Shown here: positions 19,115 to 28,957 of the stretch, piece by piece
Numbering within the stretch: the stretch's first letter is position 1
Layout of the letters: each line of letters begins with the position of its first letter
Assembly (NCBI RefSeq): GCF_009729035.1
Contig: NZ_CP045483.1
Location: 1,572,001-1,636,000, forward strand
Length of the DNA stretch: 64,000 bases
Source of the DNA: Stygiolobus azoricus
Lineage (GTDB): Archaea; Thermoproteota; Thermoprotei_A; Sulfolobales; Sulfolobaceae
Direction of reading: 5' to 3'
Translations under genes and position numbers: made by a program
Notes under the pieces: model-generated
Database searches by the model: none
What the model saw: the letters and a program-made list of their open reading frames with translations, nothing else
Told to the model about the DNA's origin: nothing

Positions 19115-19997
19115 ATGGTTAAAGCAACAGTAGGAATTCCTAGTTTGTTAAGAAAATCTCTGCATAAAACATTAAGGGCTTTAATGCAACAGTCAGAAGA
19201 CGATTTTGATATTATAATCACCTATAAAGGTAACTTAACACGTGAATTTGAAGAGTACGAAAAAGTTCTTAACATACGGTTTCTAGAACAAAAAGAAGAA
19301 CTTTTTGAAGAAGGACTGAATTTAGTTTTAGAAAATGCAGACGGAAAAAATACTATTAACTACTGATGATGCAATTCCCGACAAAAACTGGGTTATGGAA
19401 CACGTAGAATTACACGAGAGTAATAAAGACGTAGGAGTTATTTCAGGAGAAATCATAGGAAAGAAATGGATCAATTATCCTAATAGTTTATACATGAGAT
19501 TCAAAAATACAGAATTCATGCAAGAATATTCATCTATCTTCTCCGAATATAAAGCATATTTAACGAAGACAGGTTTCAGTGTTGACAAAGAGAAAGGTTA
19601 CGGGAAAAGTATTGCAATAGCAGGGGTAAATATGAGCATTAAGAGAGAAGTGTACTCGAAAACAAGAGTTCTAACGTATAGCTTAAGAGGAAGTTATAAT
19701 GAGTCCTATATTGCTGTAAATGCAATAAAATTAGGTTATCATTCAGTTGTGGTAAAAAAAGCTAAAGTAGTACACTTAGATAATGACTCCTTATCTAGAC
19801 CATTGAATAACGATTGGGAATTAAGAATCGAGAAATTTACTTCTTCTTATATGTTTAACTTTCTTTTACCTATAGATTTGGATTTATTAAGGAGGTTACT
19901 TGACCAGGTTGAAATGGAGGAAGAAAAGATTGGAATAAGCACGGCAATTGAAGGGATTAAAAATAAATTACCCCCAAGAAATTTAGGGAGAGGTTGA
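19115..19997 (+). pseudogene. Family 2-like glycosyltransferase, split by one frameshift
   Basis: Two overlapping frames join into one GT-A protein of about 293 residues. The first (19115-19366) starts VKATVGIPSLLRKSLHKTL and runs to ENADGK; the second continues ILLTTDDAIPDKNWVMEH, where the DD is the usual metal/nucleotide-sugar site, then VAGVNMSIKRE-type acceptor-side sequence and a VVHLDNDSLSR motif. The break is a run of six A at 19345-19350; five A would restore the frame. It would transfer a sugar in the cytoplasm or at the membrane. It could be a true frameshift mutation, a phase-variable tract, programmed shifting or a sequencing error. Confidence 0.75.
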
Positions 19998-20006
19998 AAG
20001 AGGTAA

Positions 20007-20522
20007 TTGAAAAAAGTAGAAATATGTATTACAAAAGACAACAAAGTAGGAATTAAGGGCGAAAAAGAAGAAGTTCTCTATGTCGAAAACAACTCAATAA
20101 AAAGGACGAATAGTATAAAAGAATGCATAGTTACGGATTTCTCAATAAGCAGTGATATTCTAACTTTTCGCAAAATAGAAATTAAGTTACCATTCTCTAG
20201 TGAAGAACTAAACCTCTTAAAGGCTCTTTATATCGTAACTGGAAAGGCGAAACATGAAGTGTTAACTTATGATAAAAAAGTAAAAATCCACGTTGATATA
20301 CCGTTCAGGGAACTAAAACTCAGTCAAAATATAGAAGTAAAATTTACAAGATTCTGTGGTGATTACGGCTTACTTTACCCTCACTATTGTATTTCCATGA
20401 ACAATTTAGCGATCTACGGGCATAGCAGAGAAAAGGTTGTAGAAGCTTACTTTACCCTCAAAGAATCAGTGGAGGAGGTAGGAAAAGTTTTATTAAAACT
20501 AAAGGAAGAGGAAATTGAATGA
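20007..20522 (+). CDS. Unknown cytoplasmic protein, glycosyltransferase operon
   Basis: 171 residues with no signal peptide and no membrane segment; rich in Lys and Glu. The start is a TTG at 20007, 9 bases after the glycosyltransferase stop and preceded by a GAGGTAA ribosome-binding sequence. A short Cys/His stretch (FCGDYGLLYPHYC, about residues 115-127) is the most distinctive feature. No family recognised. Its stop overlaps the ATG of the next gene (ATGA). Confidence 0.6.
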   Translation: MKKVEICITKDNKVGIKGEKEEVLYVENNSIKRTNSIKECIVTDFSISSDILTFRKIEIKLPFSSEELNLLKALYIVTGKAKHEVLTYDKKVKIHVDIPFRELKLSQNIEVKFTRFCGDYGLLYPHYCISMNNLAIYGHSREKVVEAYFTLKESVEEVGKVLLKLKEEEIE

Positions 20523-20962
20523 GTCTTAGCAAAATTATCGATTATTATTCATATGTCATTGCACTAACAATATTACTTATAATCATAGCTCTAGCTTTTG
20601 GACCTTTAGCACCAATAGATGAACCTACGCATTTCCCTAATTACGACCTACAAATTCCAGTGGGTTTGTCTTTCTCCGGCTTTATCCTTCTTATGTTCTT
20701 CATTGTTTTCGCTGTCTTGTTCTGGGGATCTAAAAACATAATGATTAACTCATTAATAGATGCCTCTGCTCTTTCGTTTAGCATAATAAATTACCTGAAT
20801 TTTTATTTAGTCTATACCATTTGGAAACCGGAAATGATAATCCTTCCCTTCTTTTTTTATATAAAATACAGTGCAGCATCGCCAGAATTGGTTCTTGACT
20901 TCGGTCAAATAACACTCATAGTATTTTTTTATAGATTATATAGAAGACTAAAGTCTAGTTAA
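20519..20962 (+). CDS. Unknown four-segment membrane protein
   Basis: 147 residues with about four hydrophobic segments and no recognised domain. Coupled by ATGA overlap to the preceding unknown gene and therefore part of the glycosyltransferase operon. Confidence 0.6.
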   Translation: MSLSKIIDYYSYVIALTILLIIIALAFGPLAPIDEPTHFPNYDLQIPVGLSFSGFILLMFFIVFAVLFWGSKNIMINSLIDASALSFSIINYLNFYLVYTIWKPEMIILPFFFYIKYSAASPELVLDFGQITLIVFFYRLYRRLKSS

Positions 20963-20992
20963 TCTTTTTAATAATACACTCTAACTACTTTT

Positions 20993-21886
20993 ATGCAATG
21001 GAGGAATCAGCTCATTAAAATTTTAGTTATATTAGTAGCTTTATCAATACTTTACTACTTAACGGGAGTTATCCTAACTTTGCTAATACCAAATCTACCT
21101 AAGTCAATTGCTTCAACCGTATCTCAGTTAGAGCCAGACATAAAGACTGGAATCGGCGTCATTATTGTTGCTATAGGAGGTTATCTGGTAATAAGGTTGA
21201 TTCAACAACTGCTTTCAATGACACTTCTTGCTAAACTTGAAAGAGGGTTAGCAAATATTATAAAATTCTCTTTAGATGTAGTGTTCTACACTATATTAGT
21301 TCTGGCTATACTTACAGCACTTCACGTAAACCTTACAGGTGTCGTAGTGGGAGGTGCTGTAGGTGGTATAGTAATAGGCCTTGCGGTTCAGACAGTAGCC
21401 CAAAACCTCCTTTCGGGTGTTTTAGTTACATCAAGCAGGACTCTAAGTCCAGGCGATGCAGTATCGTTAATTTCTTGGATTTGGGGATCTCCCATTATAG
21501 GAGAGGTAAAGAAAGTCTCTCTACTCTTTACAGAGGTTCTTACCATTAACGGGAACCTAGTAAAGATACCTAACTCAGCCTTTTTGGGTAACACAGTATT
21601 CTATAAACTAGAGAGAACTGAAGGGGGATTAGTTTATCCATTACAAGTCACTGTGAATGCTGATGTGGAAGGAGTGAAAGTTATGGAGAGAGTTAAGGAT
21701 ATCCTGAAGGATTACCTTAAAGATGAGAACCAACTTCCTAATATAGTTTTTTCTAGTAAAAACGGAGGAACAAACGTCTTTACGGTAATTATAAACTTAA
21801 ATAACGTAAACAATCTTAACGATTTGATTAACATAGTAAATAAGGCTTTTGACCAAGCCTATTGGCAAATTAAGAATGGGAAGTGA
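20993..21886 (+). CDS. Small-conductance mechanosensitive channel (MscS family)
   Basis: 297 residues with four membrane segments in the N-terminal part, then the pore helix with alternating Gly/Ala (VVGGAVGGIVIGLAVQTVAQN, split here as VVGGAVGG and IVIGLAVQT, about residues 119-140) and the beta domain with LSPGDAVSLISWIWGSPIIGEV and IPNSAFLGN. It releases solutes on osmotic downshock from the cytoplasmic membrane. Its 3' end overlaps that of the convergent DedA gene by 17 bases. Confidence 0.9.
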   Translation: MQWRNQLIKILVILVALSILYYLTGVILTLLIPNLPKSIASTVSQLEPDIKTGIGVIIVAIGGYLVIRLIQQLLSMTLLAKLERGLANIIKFSLDVVFYTILVLAILTALHVNLTGVVVGGAVGGIVIGLAVQTVAQNLLSGVLVTSSRTLSPGDAVSLISWIWGSPIIGEVKKVSLLFTEVLTINGNLVKIPNSAFLGNTVFYKLERTEGGLVYPLQVTVNADVEGVKVMERVKDILKDYLKDENQLPNIVFSSKNGGTNVFTVIINLNNVNNLNDLINIVNKAFDQAYWQIKNGK

Positions 21887-22454
21887 ACTTAAGTCTATAC
21901 AAAATGTATATTGCAACTGCTATAACGAATACTACCAGTAACGCTTCTGAGAACCTCTCAGCCAACGTGATTACGTAATTGACTTGTTGGTAAAGCAGAA
22001 AACCTGCATAAGCCAACGAGGAATCCCAGATTAAATGACCTAAAAATGTGACAATTAAAAACTTTGCTAAATTCATCCCAGCCAATCCAGCAGGGAATGA
22101 TATTAACGCTCTAAACTCAGGAATAAACCTGAATCCAAACACAGTTACTACACCATGCTTTTGAAACCATATGCTAAGTTTTCTTTCCTTTTCCTCATCA
22201 AACATAATGTATCTTCCAAACTTCCTCACGAATTTTGGCCCTAGCTTTAACGCTAAATAATAATCTATAATTGAGCCTATTAGGCTTCCGGTTGTACCTA
22301 TTAATACTCCTATAACTATATCGAGATAACCAAGCTTTGAGAAATAGCCAACCAAAGGCATTATAACCTCACTGGGTATTGGAAAACCTATTCCTTCAAG
22401 AATCATTAAGGCCAAGACCGTGATGTAACCAGAAATTCCTTTAAATACATACAT
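21870..22454 (-). CDS. DedA-family membrane protein
   Basis: 194 residues with the DedA/VTT layout: an early amphipathic Glu-containing segment (LEGIGFPIPSEVIMPLVGYF), the GxxxG-rich stretch GTTGSLIGSIIDYYLALKLG, and FGFRFIPEFRALISFPAGLAGM, where Arg residues are conserved. The family scrambles or flips phospholipids or carriers in the cytoplasmic membrane. Divergent from the antiporter gene with 41 bases between. Confidence 0.88.
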   Translation of the reverse strand: MYVFKGISGYITVLALMILEGIGFPIPSEVIMPLVGYFSKLGYLDIVIGVLIGTTGSLIGSIIDYYLALKLGPKFVRKFGRYIMFDEEKERKLSIWFQKHGVVTVFGFRFIPEFRALISFPAGLAGMNLAKFLIVTFLGHLIWDSSLAYAGFLLYQQVNYVITLAERFSEALLVVFVIAVAIYILYRLKFTSHS

Positions 22455-22495
22455 CGGTAGACTTTTTACCGGTAAAGCATAAAAAGTTCTTTGCT

Positions 22496-23995
22496 ATGGA
22501 CATTGCCGTAACCAGTCTATTATATCTGGGAGTATTGCTACTAACAGCTAAGTTGATAGAAGAGCTATTTGGAAGGCTTAACGTCGTAAGATTTGTAGGG
22601 CCAATACTTATAGGAATTATCTTAGGGCCTGGTCTTTTGGACCTAGTGAAACTTAACAATATTATATCGTTTATTGCATCGTTAGGAATAGTATTTTTAC
22701 TTTTCCTTGCAGGAGCTGAGGAAATAGGTGAAAAATTTAACGTAGACAAAAAAGACTTACTAACATCACTAATAGAGATAATAATACCATTAATAGTGAT
22801 CTCTTTAACCTTATATTATTTAGGAATGTTTGATTTAGTTATTGTAATACCTTTGGTAATGACTAGTGTAGGACCTTTAACAAGACTACTTACAGACATA
22901 GGTATAGCGAAGGAAAAATTGGGTATAAAGATCTTCAACCAATCAGTACTAAACGAGATCATATCGATCTTCACGTTTTCGATAATTACCCACCTTTCTC
23001 TCTTACAGCTTATAGGCACGATATTACTTGTAATCTTAATAACCGTTTCAGGTAAGTATATAGCGAAAACACTAGAAGCTGTAGAGGGGTATTTTAAAGT
23101 TAGGGAAGTAGAATTCGCAACAATAATATCAATTATTCTTATCGTAGGTTTCTTTGCGGAAATTTATGGATTTAACTCGGCTATAGCTGCCCTTTTCTTG
23201 GGCTTTTTACTTAGAGATTACTTTGCAGACAGACCCCATCTCAGGGAGAGATTGCATGCCTTTACCTATGGCTTTTTCGAGCCTCTTTTCTTCGTGAGTA
23301 TAGGACTGTATTTTGTCAGGATAACTCCGCAACTCTTGTTCTTATCGGTAGCCTTGTTCTTAGCAGTCATTTCAAGTAAGTTCGTCTCGGGCTTTCTAAT
23401 GGCGAAAGTTCATAACATAGACCCAATACTTAACGGAATAGGAACATCGATCAAAGGAGGAGTTGATGTCTCCTTGCTAATCACTGCATTGTCTTCAACA
23501 CTTATATCTCAATTTCAGTACTCTTTAGCAACATTAACTATAACTTACGTCGCACTCTTCTTCCCTCTCATATTTAGGTTAAAGTATGGAAACCCTAAAG
23601 CTGAGACTAAGAAAAAATTGAATCTTAGTATACCAGTAAGAGAAGTGATAGAAGAAAAAGTGTTTGTAACATGTGATGATAATTTGAGACAAGTAGTAAA
23701 CTTAATGAACGATAAGAGAGTTAGAGCGTTAGTAGTAGTTAATGAGGGAATGAAACCTACATCAATAATCACTGTGACTACTTTGTTAGAAATTGACCCA
23801 GCTGACTATGAGAGATTAAACGTTTGTGATGTAGAGTTAGAGGATGTAGAAATTGTAAATGAGCAAACAAAGGTGATAGACGTGCTTCGTAGGTTCAAAG
23901 AAAAGGAGACACCAGTGATAGCCGTAGTAGATAGAGAAGGTAAACTATTAGGTGTAATATATGAAAGGGAACTATTAAGAAAGATAATTCAGTAA
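22496..23995 (+). CDS. CPA2-type cation/proton antiporter with C-terminal CBS pair
   Basis: 499 residues. The first about 365 form a sodium/hydrogen exchanger domain with twelve or so segments (GPILIGIILGPGLLDL near 31, FLLFLAGAEE near 64, VSIGLYF near 265 and SIKGGVDVSLL near 325). The last about 120 residues hold two CBS motifs (ending GVIYERELLRKI), which probably gate the carrier in response to nucleotides. Located in the cytoplasmic membrane. Confidence 0.88.
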   Translation: MDIAVTSLLYLGVLLLTAKLIEELFGRLNVVRFVGPILIGIILGPGLLDLVKLNNIISFIASLGIVFLLFLAGAEEIGEKFNVDKKDLLTSLIEIIIPLIVISLTLYYLGMFDLVIVIPLVMTSVGPLTRLLTDIGIAKEKLGIKIFNQSVLNEIISIFTFSIITHLSLLQLIGTILLVILITVSGKYIAKTLEAVEGYFKVREVEFATIISIILIVGFFAEIYGFNSAIAALFLGFLLRDYFADRPHLRERLHAFTYGFFEPLFFVSIGLYFVRITPQLLFLSVALFLAVISSKFVSGFLMAKVHNIDPILNGIGTSIKGGVDVSLLITALSSTLISQFQYSLATLTITYVALFFPLIFRLKYGNPKAETKKKLNLSIPVREVIEEKVFVTCDDNLRQVVNLMNDKRVRALVVVNEGMKPTSIITVTTLLEIDPADYERLNVCDVELEDVEIVNEQTKVIDVLRRFKEKETPVIAVVDREGKLLGVIYERELLRKIIQ

Positions 23996-24052
23996 AAAAT
24001 TGGAATAAAAATAAGAATATCTTACTAACAAAAAACATTTAAATGATGGAAA

Positions 24053-25660
24053 TTACTCTGGAGGAATTTCTTTGAACAATATACTTAGGTCTATCCCTTT
24101 TCTCTTATTATTAATGTAGGCTATCGTGTAAATTACAATACCAGAAGCATAAATTACCGCTAACGAAGCCAGGGTAGGTAAGTTTATCGGCAATAGCACT
24201 GGATTACCCCATGTAATATAAAGAATATACATTAGGAACGCAAACACACTGAACCCTATTATGCTAACTATCGGCACTTTACCTATGGTCTTTCTATAAA
24301 CTACTGCATTTTTGAACAAATTTGCCCTTAAAATGGGCATAAGAGCTATTGAGAGAGCGAAAACAGCATATCCTATCTCGAACACGACAGTAATATCTAC
24401 AATCGCTATTGGAGTATTAAATGCGTATAGTAAAACCCCTATTTCACCTAGTATCCCCACTAACACAGTAGACTTAACAGGAGCCTTTAGACTTTCGTTG
24501 ACATCTGCCAGCCATGCAGGCATTATACGGTCAAAAGACCACGCAAACAAATACCTGACTAACGCTACTACTAGTGGTGGATTGCTGTAGAAGTTAGGTA
24601 GCCATAGTGCTATGAACATAATGATGAAGAGGGGTAAACTATGTATTGTTATAAACGCGAAATAAGGAGTGAAGTTGCCTATATTCTGTAAGGTGTTATA
24701 TACTGTATCATTTACACCATTATTACTTATATAACTCCAGGCCGTTAGAAACTTGTAACCGAAAGCATTTAAGTTAAGATAAGTAAAGACAATGTAGTAA
24801 AGGGCTATAATCAAAATCGAAACTATAGTCGCATACAATACATTTTGTTTAGGCTTTCTCATTTCACCACTCCAAGACACAGGTAAGTTATACCATGTAT
24901 AATAGTACCACACCACGGGTCCTGCCAACGCAGTAGCATAAAGTGTAGGATAAAATGATAAACCATTAGAAGTAGCGTCATTTATCACTTCATTATACGC
25001 GTTGGTTATACCGGTATTCTGTGCTAGTGCATTAGCAAATTCTGAAGGGTGAATAGTGGCTAACGCACCAAACATGATGACCGATGTTATTAGTGATATT
25101 ATTCCCCCATAAACCACGAACTTCCACTGATAGCGCGTAAATGCCCCCAATAATGAGGATATAATTACTACTATAGTTCCCAGTAAGATCTCAGCTTGAG
25201 TAGTACCTAAGTAATTTCCTATTGATAAAAAATAAGAATTGTTATAAGCCAAACCTATCCCAGAGAACAAGTAGGAAAACCACTGGGCTGCCAAATAGCT
25301 GTAATAACCTAAAGATAGTGCAAACCCTATAAAAAGACCCCAATAATTGACAAAGCCTACAGCAGGGTGAATAGCCCTACTGTTAAACACGTAATCTCCT
25401 CCAGCCCTAGGCATGGAAACCCCAGCTATATAGAATAGGAAAGCCATACCCAGAGTCGCGGGTAACATGAATAAAAAAGAAAGTATCCAGTTAGCCCCAG
25501 GGGCTGTGAAGAGCCACGAAAGTATAAGGATTGGAACTCCACCGGTTACAAGACCGAATGTAGCTGACATTGATGCCCACGGGCTTACTTCCCTCACTAA
25601 CCCGGAGCTTTCCCTGAGAAATAAGGACTTATTCTCTTGAGTCATTTCTCCATTTTTCAC
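24053..25660 (-). CDS. APC superfamily amino acid permease
   Basis: 535 residues and about twelve to fourteen membrane segments. [20 protein letters not shown] (about residues 79-98) is the usual APC substrate-binding loop, and [15 protein letters not shown] is the cytoplasmic loop after segment 6. Likely an amino acid or polyamine:H+ symporter; substrate unknown. Longer N terminus than most because of a hydrophilic leader. Confidence 0.88.
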   Translation of the reverse strand: MKNGEMTQENKSLFLRESSGLVREVSPWASMSATFGLVTGGVPILILSWLFTAPGANWILSFLFMLPATLGMAFLFYIAGVSMPRAGGDYVFNSRAIHPAVGFVNYWGLFIGFALSLGYYSYLAAQWFSYLFSGIGLAYNNSYFLSIGNYLGTTQAEILLGTIVVIISSLLGAFTRYQWKFVVYGGIISLITSVIMFGALATIHPSEFANALAQNTGITNAYNEVINDATSNGLSFYPTLYATALAGPVVWYYYTWYNLPVSWSGEMRKPKQNVLYATIVSILIIALYYIVFTYLNLNAFGYKFLTAWSYISNNGVNDTVYNTLQNIGNFTPYFAFITIHSLPLFIIMFIALWLPNFYSNPPLVVALVRYLFAWSFDRIMPAWLADVNESLKAPVKSTVLVGILGEIGVLLYAFNTPIAIVDITVVFEIGYAVFALSIALMPILRANLFKNAVVYRKTIGKVPIVSIIGFSVFAFLMYILYITWGNPVLLPINLPTLASLAVIYASGIVIYTIAYINNKRKGIDLSILFKEIPPE

Positions 25661-25949
25661 GCGTTACAACAGTTCTATTAAACTTAACTATATGAAGAGC
25701 CTTCAAAAAACCCTTAATTAAATTCTGTAAAGATTAAAACTCGTAAAAAAGAATCGAAATTAATTTCTAAAATAATACATTATATAAAACTTTTAAGTGA
25801 ACAGTTATACTATCTACGTAACTCAATATTATTACAATGTATAAAGATAATTAAAATATAATTCTAGACTTATCTCCTTATACCTGAGAAAAAGAGATAA
25901 TAAAACACACCACAAGGCTTTACATCTTAAAGTAATAAACAATATCTTA

Positions 25950-26468
25950 ATGCCACGAATTGAAATTTACACTAACTTACTTGAATTTCGTAACTCCATC
26001 ACAAATTACATAATGGGGGACGTTAATGAAGAGGGTTGGTATTACGTCATCGGCATAGAAGGGAAATATATTTACAAACAAGTAGGAAACTACGTGATAC
26101 TTGTGACTACTGACTTTCCTAAAGAGAAACTAAAAGATCTAGAAAATATAAAACTCGAAAGACTGGCTGAAATTCTTGAAAAACCCGGAAATGTTAAGTA
26201 CGTGCTACCGCTAGAACTAAGAAACTCCACCATATCTACCACTAGTGAACTATGTCTAACACCATTCCCAGGTGTTGATCTGGTAAACGATCTTACTAAA
26301 GACTTTCAATACAAGGAGAATGAAAATGGATGTTTGACAGTGGAGAGTGAAACTCATGACCTGAAAAAAGGTATTGAAAACGTAATAAAGGGGCTGTCCC
26401 TTTACTACAAAATAATAAGTGAACAAGAAGACATTGCAGTAAAGACAGCACTTTCATTTCTTAGCTGA
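25950..26468 (+). CDS. Unknown conserved-looking cytoplasmic protein
   Basis: 172 residues with no membrane segment and balanced composition; alternating beta and helix pattern. I do not recognise a family. The 3' end overlaps the convergent MFS gene by 8 bases. The gap before it (25661-25949) holds only AT-rich promoter-like sequence. Confidence 0.6.
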   Translation: MPRIEIYTNLLEFRNSITNYIMGDVNEEGWYYVIGIEGKYIYKQVGNYVILVTTDFPKEKLKDLENIKLERLAEILEKPGNVKYVLPLELRNSTISTTSELCLTPFPGVDLVNDLTKDFQYKENENGCLTVESETHDLKKGIENVIKGLSLYYKIISEQEDIAVKTALSFLS

Positions 26469-27573
26469 CAACCTTAGAAGAACTACTACCCTTTGTTACT
26501 AAGAAAATGAGTAAGAAACCGATCACGGCATTAATAAGGACAAAAAGCCTGGCGTAAAAAGGATCGTAGAGTAATAACAAGCTGAAAACAGTACTACCTA
26601 ATACACCAGCTACAGCCTTTCCAGTATAGAGAATAGCATTATTAGAGGTAGAATATTTTTCCCCGAATATATCACCAGATAAAGCAAAGAAGAGAGTTAT
26701 CATAGACCCTCCAAAAAAGCCTATTAATAATACAGAAGGAACTACGAGATTAAACAAGAAAAAAATACTACCTAGAATCATTACAAAAAGTACTGCAGAA
26801 GTAGTCCTCTCCCTGCCCAGTTTGTCCGAAATATAACCTATAATAGGTCTACTAATACCACTGAGCAAGGGAAAGATTGTAACTAATAAAACGAGGAGAT
26901 CTTTAGGAGAAAGTACGGAAAGAGAGGAAGAGAGAACAGTTAGGGGCACGGCTGACGTTGCAAAGGAGACATATATCAACCACCATGTGAGTGTTCTGAC
27001 CACTTTAGTTGGCTTTTTACCCTTCACTCTCTTGGGATAGTCTACTATGAATAATAAAACGGGCAGTATCATTAACTCTACGAGTCCAATCACAAGGGTC
27101 GGTAACCTGAAGTTTGTGGCTGAAGTAATAAAGGGATTTGCTATAGCTGAACCTAAGCCGAAACCCAAGGATACAAAGCCTGTTGCAAATCCTCTCTTTT
27201 TAGGAAACCACTTGACGGCAAGGTTAGCTGCTATCCCGTAAAGGATCCCTTCACCGATACTCCCGAGTGACCAGAACATGTAAAATTCGTAAATTGAAGA
27301 GCTAAAAGACGTCCCCAAAAAACCAAATGCCGAGAGTAAAGCCGAGATAATACCTATTCCTTTGGGTCCCCTATAATCAGCAATACTTCCCCCTATAATC
27401 TGGGAGGTCGTAGAAAATACTGTAAATAGAGTAAAGGCTACCTCGATCTCTACCAAGGAAGCATTAAACCCAGACTTAAATAACGGTAGCAGTGCATTCC
27501 AAGCATACTGATAAAGAGAGTTAAATGACATTACCACAAATCCTATTACTATAAATGTTCTACTCCTAACCAT
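26461..27573 (-). CDS. MFS transporter, oxalate/formate antiporter (OFA)-like
   Basis: 370 residues with about eleven segments. GSIADYRGPKGIGIISALL and AANLAVKWFPKKRGFATGFVSLG, of which the KWFPKKRGFATG part is the OFA signature, place it near the oxalate/formate antiporter group. It probably exchanges monocarboxylates or dicarboxylates. A second loop motif GYISDKLGRERT is in the second half. Confidence 0.85.
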   Translation of the reverse strand: MVRSRTFIVIGFVVMSFNSLYQYAWNALLPLFKSGFNASLVEIEVAFTLFTVFSTTSQIIGGSIADYRGPKGIGIISALLSAFGFLGTSFSSSIYEFYMFWSLGSIGEGILYGIAANLAVKWFPKKRGFATGFVSLGFGLGSAIANPFITSATNFRLPTLVIGLVELMILPVLLFIVDYPKRVKGKKPTKVVRTLTWWLIYVSFATSAVPLTVLSSSLSVLSPKDLLVLLVTIFPLLSGISRPIIGYISDKLGRERTTSAVLFVMILGSIFFLFNLVVPSVLLIGFFGGSMITLFFALSGDIFGEKYSTSNNAILYTGKAVAGVLGSTVFSLLLLYDPFYARLFVLINAVIGFLLIFLVTKGSSSSKVVS

Positions 27574-27604
27574 TTACTCCCTTACTTCTATTTTATGACA
27601 AAGT

Positions 27605-27612
27605 TTTATATA
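27605..27612 (+). promoter_or_regulatory. TATA box in front of the 42-residue basic protein
   Basis: TTTATATA ends 22 bases before the GTG at 27635, the spacing expected for a leaderless transcript in Sulfolobales. Confidence 0.5.
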
Positions 27613-27634
27613 CGGTTGTTGATAGGTTTTCAAA

Positions 27635-27763
27635 GTGGGTTATAAATCAAGACTCTATCATATAGGCAGGTGGAGATACTATTTGAGGGCAAGGTACCAC
27701 CTGATGATGAGTAGGAAAATGGCAATAAAAGTGGCTAAGAGGAGATGGTTAGATAAGTTCTAG
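27635..27763 (+). CDS. Small Arg/Lys/Tyr-rich protein of 42 residues
   Basis: A GTG-initiated frame with strikingly non-random composition: starts GYKSRLYHIGRWRYYLRAR and ends KVAKRRWLDKF, with 14 Arg/Lys and no acidic residue until the penultimate Asp. A TATA box at 27605-27612 fits a leaderless start at the GTG. No family recognised; the basic, aromatic character suggests nucleic acid or ribosome binding, but this is inference. It could also be the tail of a lost gene. Confidence 0.5.
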   Translation: MGYKSRLYHIGRWRYYLRARYHLMMSRKMAIKVAKRRWLDKF

Positions 27764-27848
27764 AGAGCAATCACATCGGCGTGTGGTCTATACAATTTTA
27801 CAATTTTGTTGCTTAACACATTTTAATGACGAATTATAAAGATTCTTT

Positions 27849-28181
27849 ATGGCAAAAGTACTCTTCCTAATAATGTCGGATGACCAAAAGTTCGATATGG
27901 GAATGAGAATGGCATATAACAGCCACTTTAAAAAGAGATATGAAGATGTGAAAGTAGCCTTCTTCGGGCCTAGCCAAAAGAGATTAACGAAACTCGAAGG
28001 AGAAACCAAAGAAATGTTTCAGAAAATGCTTGAGGAAAGAGTGATAGATTCCGCTTGTATTGGTGTTGCAAAGAATGAGGGGTTAGTAGAGAAACTGACC
28101 GAAATAGGAATAAGGCTCGAGCCAATGGGAGACAGAGTAGCATATTATGTTAACAACGGATATGAGGTAATAACATTCTGA
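27849..28181 (+). CDS. DsrE/F-like small protein
   Basis: 110 residues with an alternating beta/helix fold. The N terminus KVLFLIMSDDQKFDMGMRMAYNS and a later VAFFGPS segment resemble DsrE-like domains used in sulfur carriage; the single Cys (near residue 70, in DSACIGVAKNEG) is where DsrE proteins often have a reactive cysteine. The sulfur-carrier role is inferred. Monocistronic, cytoplasmic. Confidence 0.65.
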   Translation: MAKVLFLIMSDDQKFDMGMRMAYNSHFKKRYEDVKVAFFGPSQKRLTKLEGETKEMFQKMLEERVIDSACIGVAKNEGLVEKLTEIGIRLEPMGDRVAYYVNNGYEVITF

Positions 28182-28531
28182 CTGAGAAACCACAGACGTT
28201 TTTCCTATAGACCATATATTAAGATTACTGTGATTTTTTGTAAAAATCTATTTAGCAGGCGGACATAAACTAATCCTAATTTATGACTAATACTTAGTGA
28301 AAAACCTTATTTTTCTATAATACTTCAGTAACTCGATCATACAGTTCTCTTGTTTAATATCGAGGTAAAAGGAAGTACTCATTATTGTTATCATCGGCGA
28401 TAAGTCATCCAAAGGAAAAATAGTACTTTCATAATTTTTATAAATATCACAAAAAGTTCACAAGAATCTTCAAATTTTGAAAGAAGGACAACACTAATTT
28501 TTTTAAAAATCATGAGAAATTTCCTACAAGG
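28182..28531. other. 350-base gap before tRNA-Asn, no convincing gene
   Basis: AT-rich. The only notable frame is on the minus strand, 28287-28412 (TTG start, 41 codons, including FYLDIKQENC); it has no promoter that I can identify and no recognised family. The T-rich tract near 28498-28505 could end transcripts from the left. Confidence 0.4.
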
Positions 28532-28623
28532 CGCCGCGGGGTGGACTCGAACCACCGACCACCGGGTTTCTATGCCAAACCCGGTTTAACAGCCCGGCGC
28601 TCTGCCAACTGAGCTACCGCGGC
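28532..28623 (-). tRNA. tRNA-Asn (GTT) with a 19-nt intron
   Basis: A 92-base gene folding as a cloverleaf: acceptor GCCGCGG/CCGCGGC with discriminator G, D arm GCTC/GAGC, anticodon stem CCGGG/CCCGG, T arm GGTGG-TTCGAGT-CCACC; CCA is not encoded. The anticodon GTT is at 28590-28588. The loop is interrupted after position 37 by 19 bases (28586-28568), the canonical archaeal site, with flanking sequences able to form a bulge-helix-bulge. The mature length is 73. A TATA-like TGTATAAATA lies just upstream on the minus strand (about 28630-28639). Confidence 0.93.
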
Positions 28624-28957
28624 ACCGCGTTATTTATACATCAATTTAAACTTTAATGTTTTTCGATAAGTTTTCCAGTTGTGAAACCGTTATGAAGTCT
28701 AAGAAGGGAATAATAATACTGGTTAACATTTTGAAATCTTTGGAATTACATATACGTTGGTACAAAATAAGTGAGGAGTGAGTTATAAAGATATAATAAA
28801 GAGAAAGACTATTTAGAATTAATGGAGTAATTACTGTTCTATAAATCATTTCTACATCCAGCAGGCTACTCTTTATCTGTTTTTCTTAGTAGGATTTAAC
28901 TCATAAATTCTATATAAAAAACTATAGCATTAGTATAGAATATTATACCGTATCTGA

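Noticed and set aside
28287-28412. 41-codon minus-strand frame with plausible composition.
   Set aside because: No start context and no recognised family; kept only as a remark on the gap.
28400-28531. Integrase remnant at tRNA-Asn similar to that at tRNA-Gly.
   Set aside because: No frame on the plus strand shows the Y-(I/V)-G-x-L motif or other integrase sequence before the tRNA 3' end.
28646-28849. 67-codon minus-strand frame next to tRNA-Asn.
   Set aside because: Hydrophobic, low-complexity translation, no promoter or ribosome-binding site, and it overlaps the likely tRNA promoter.
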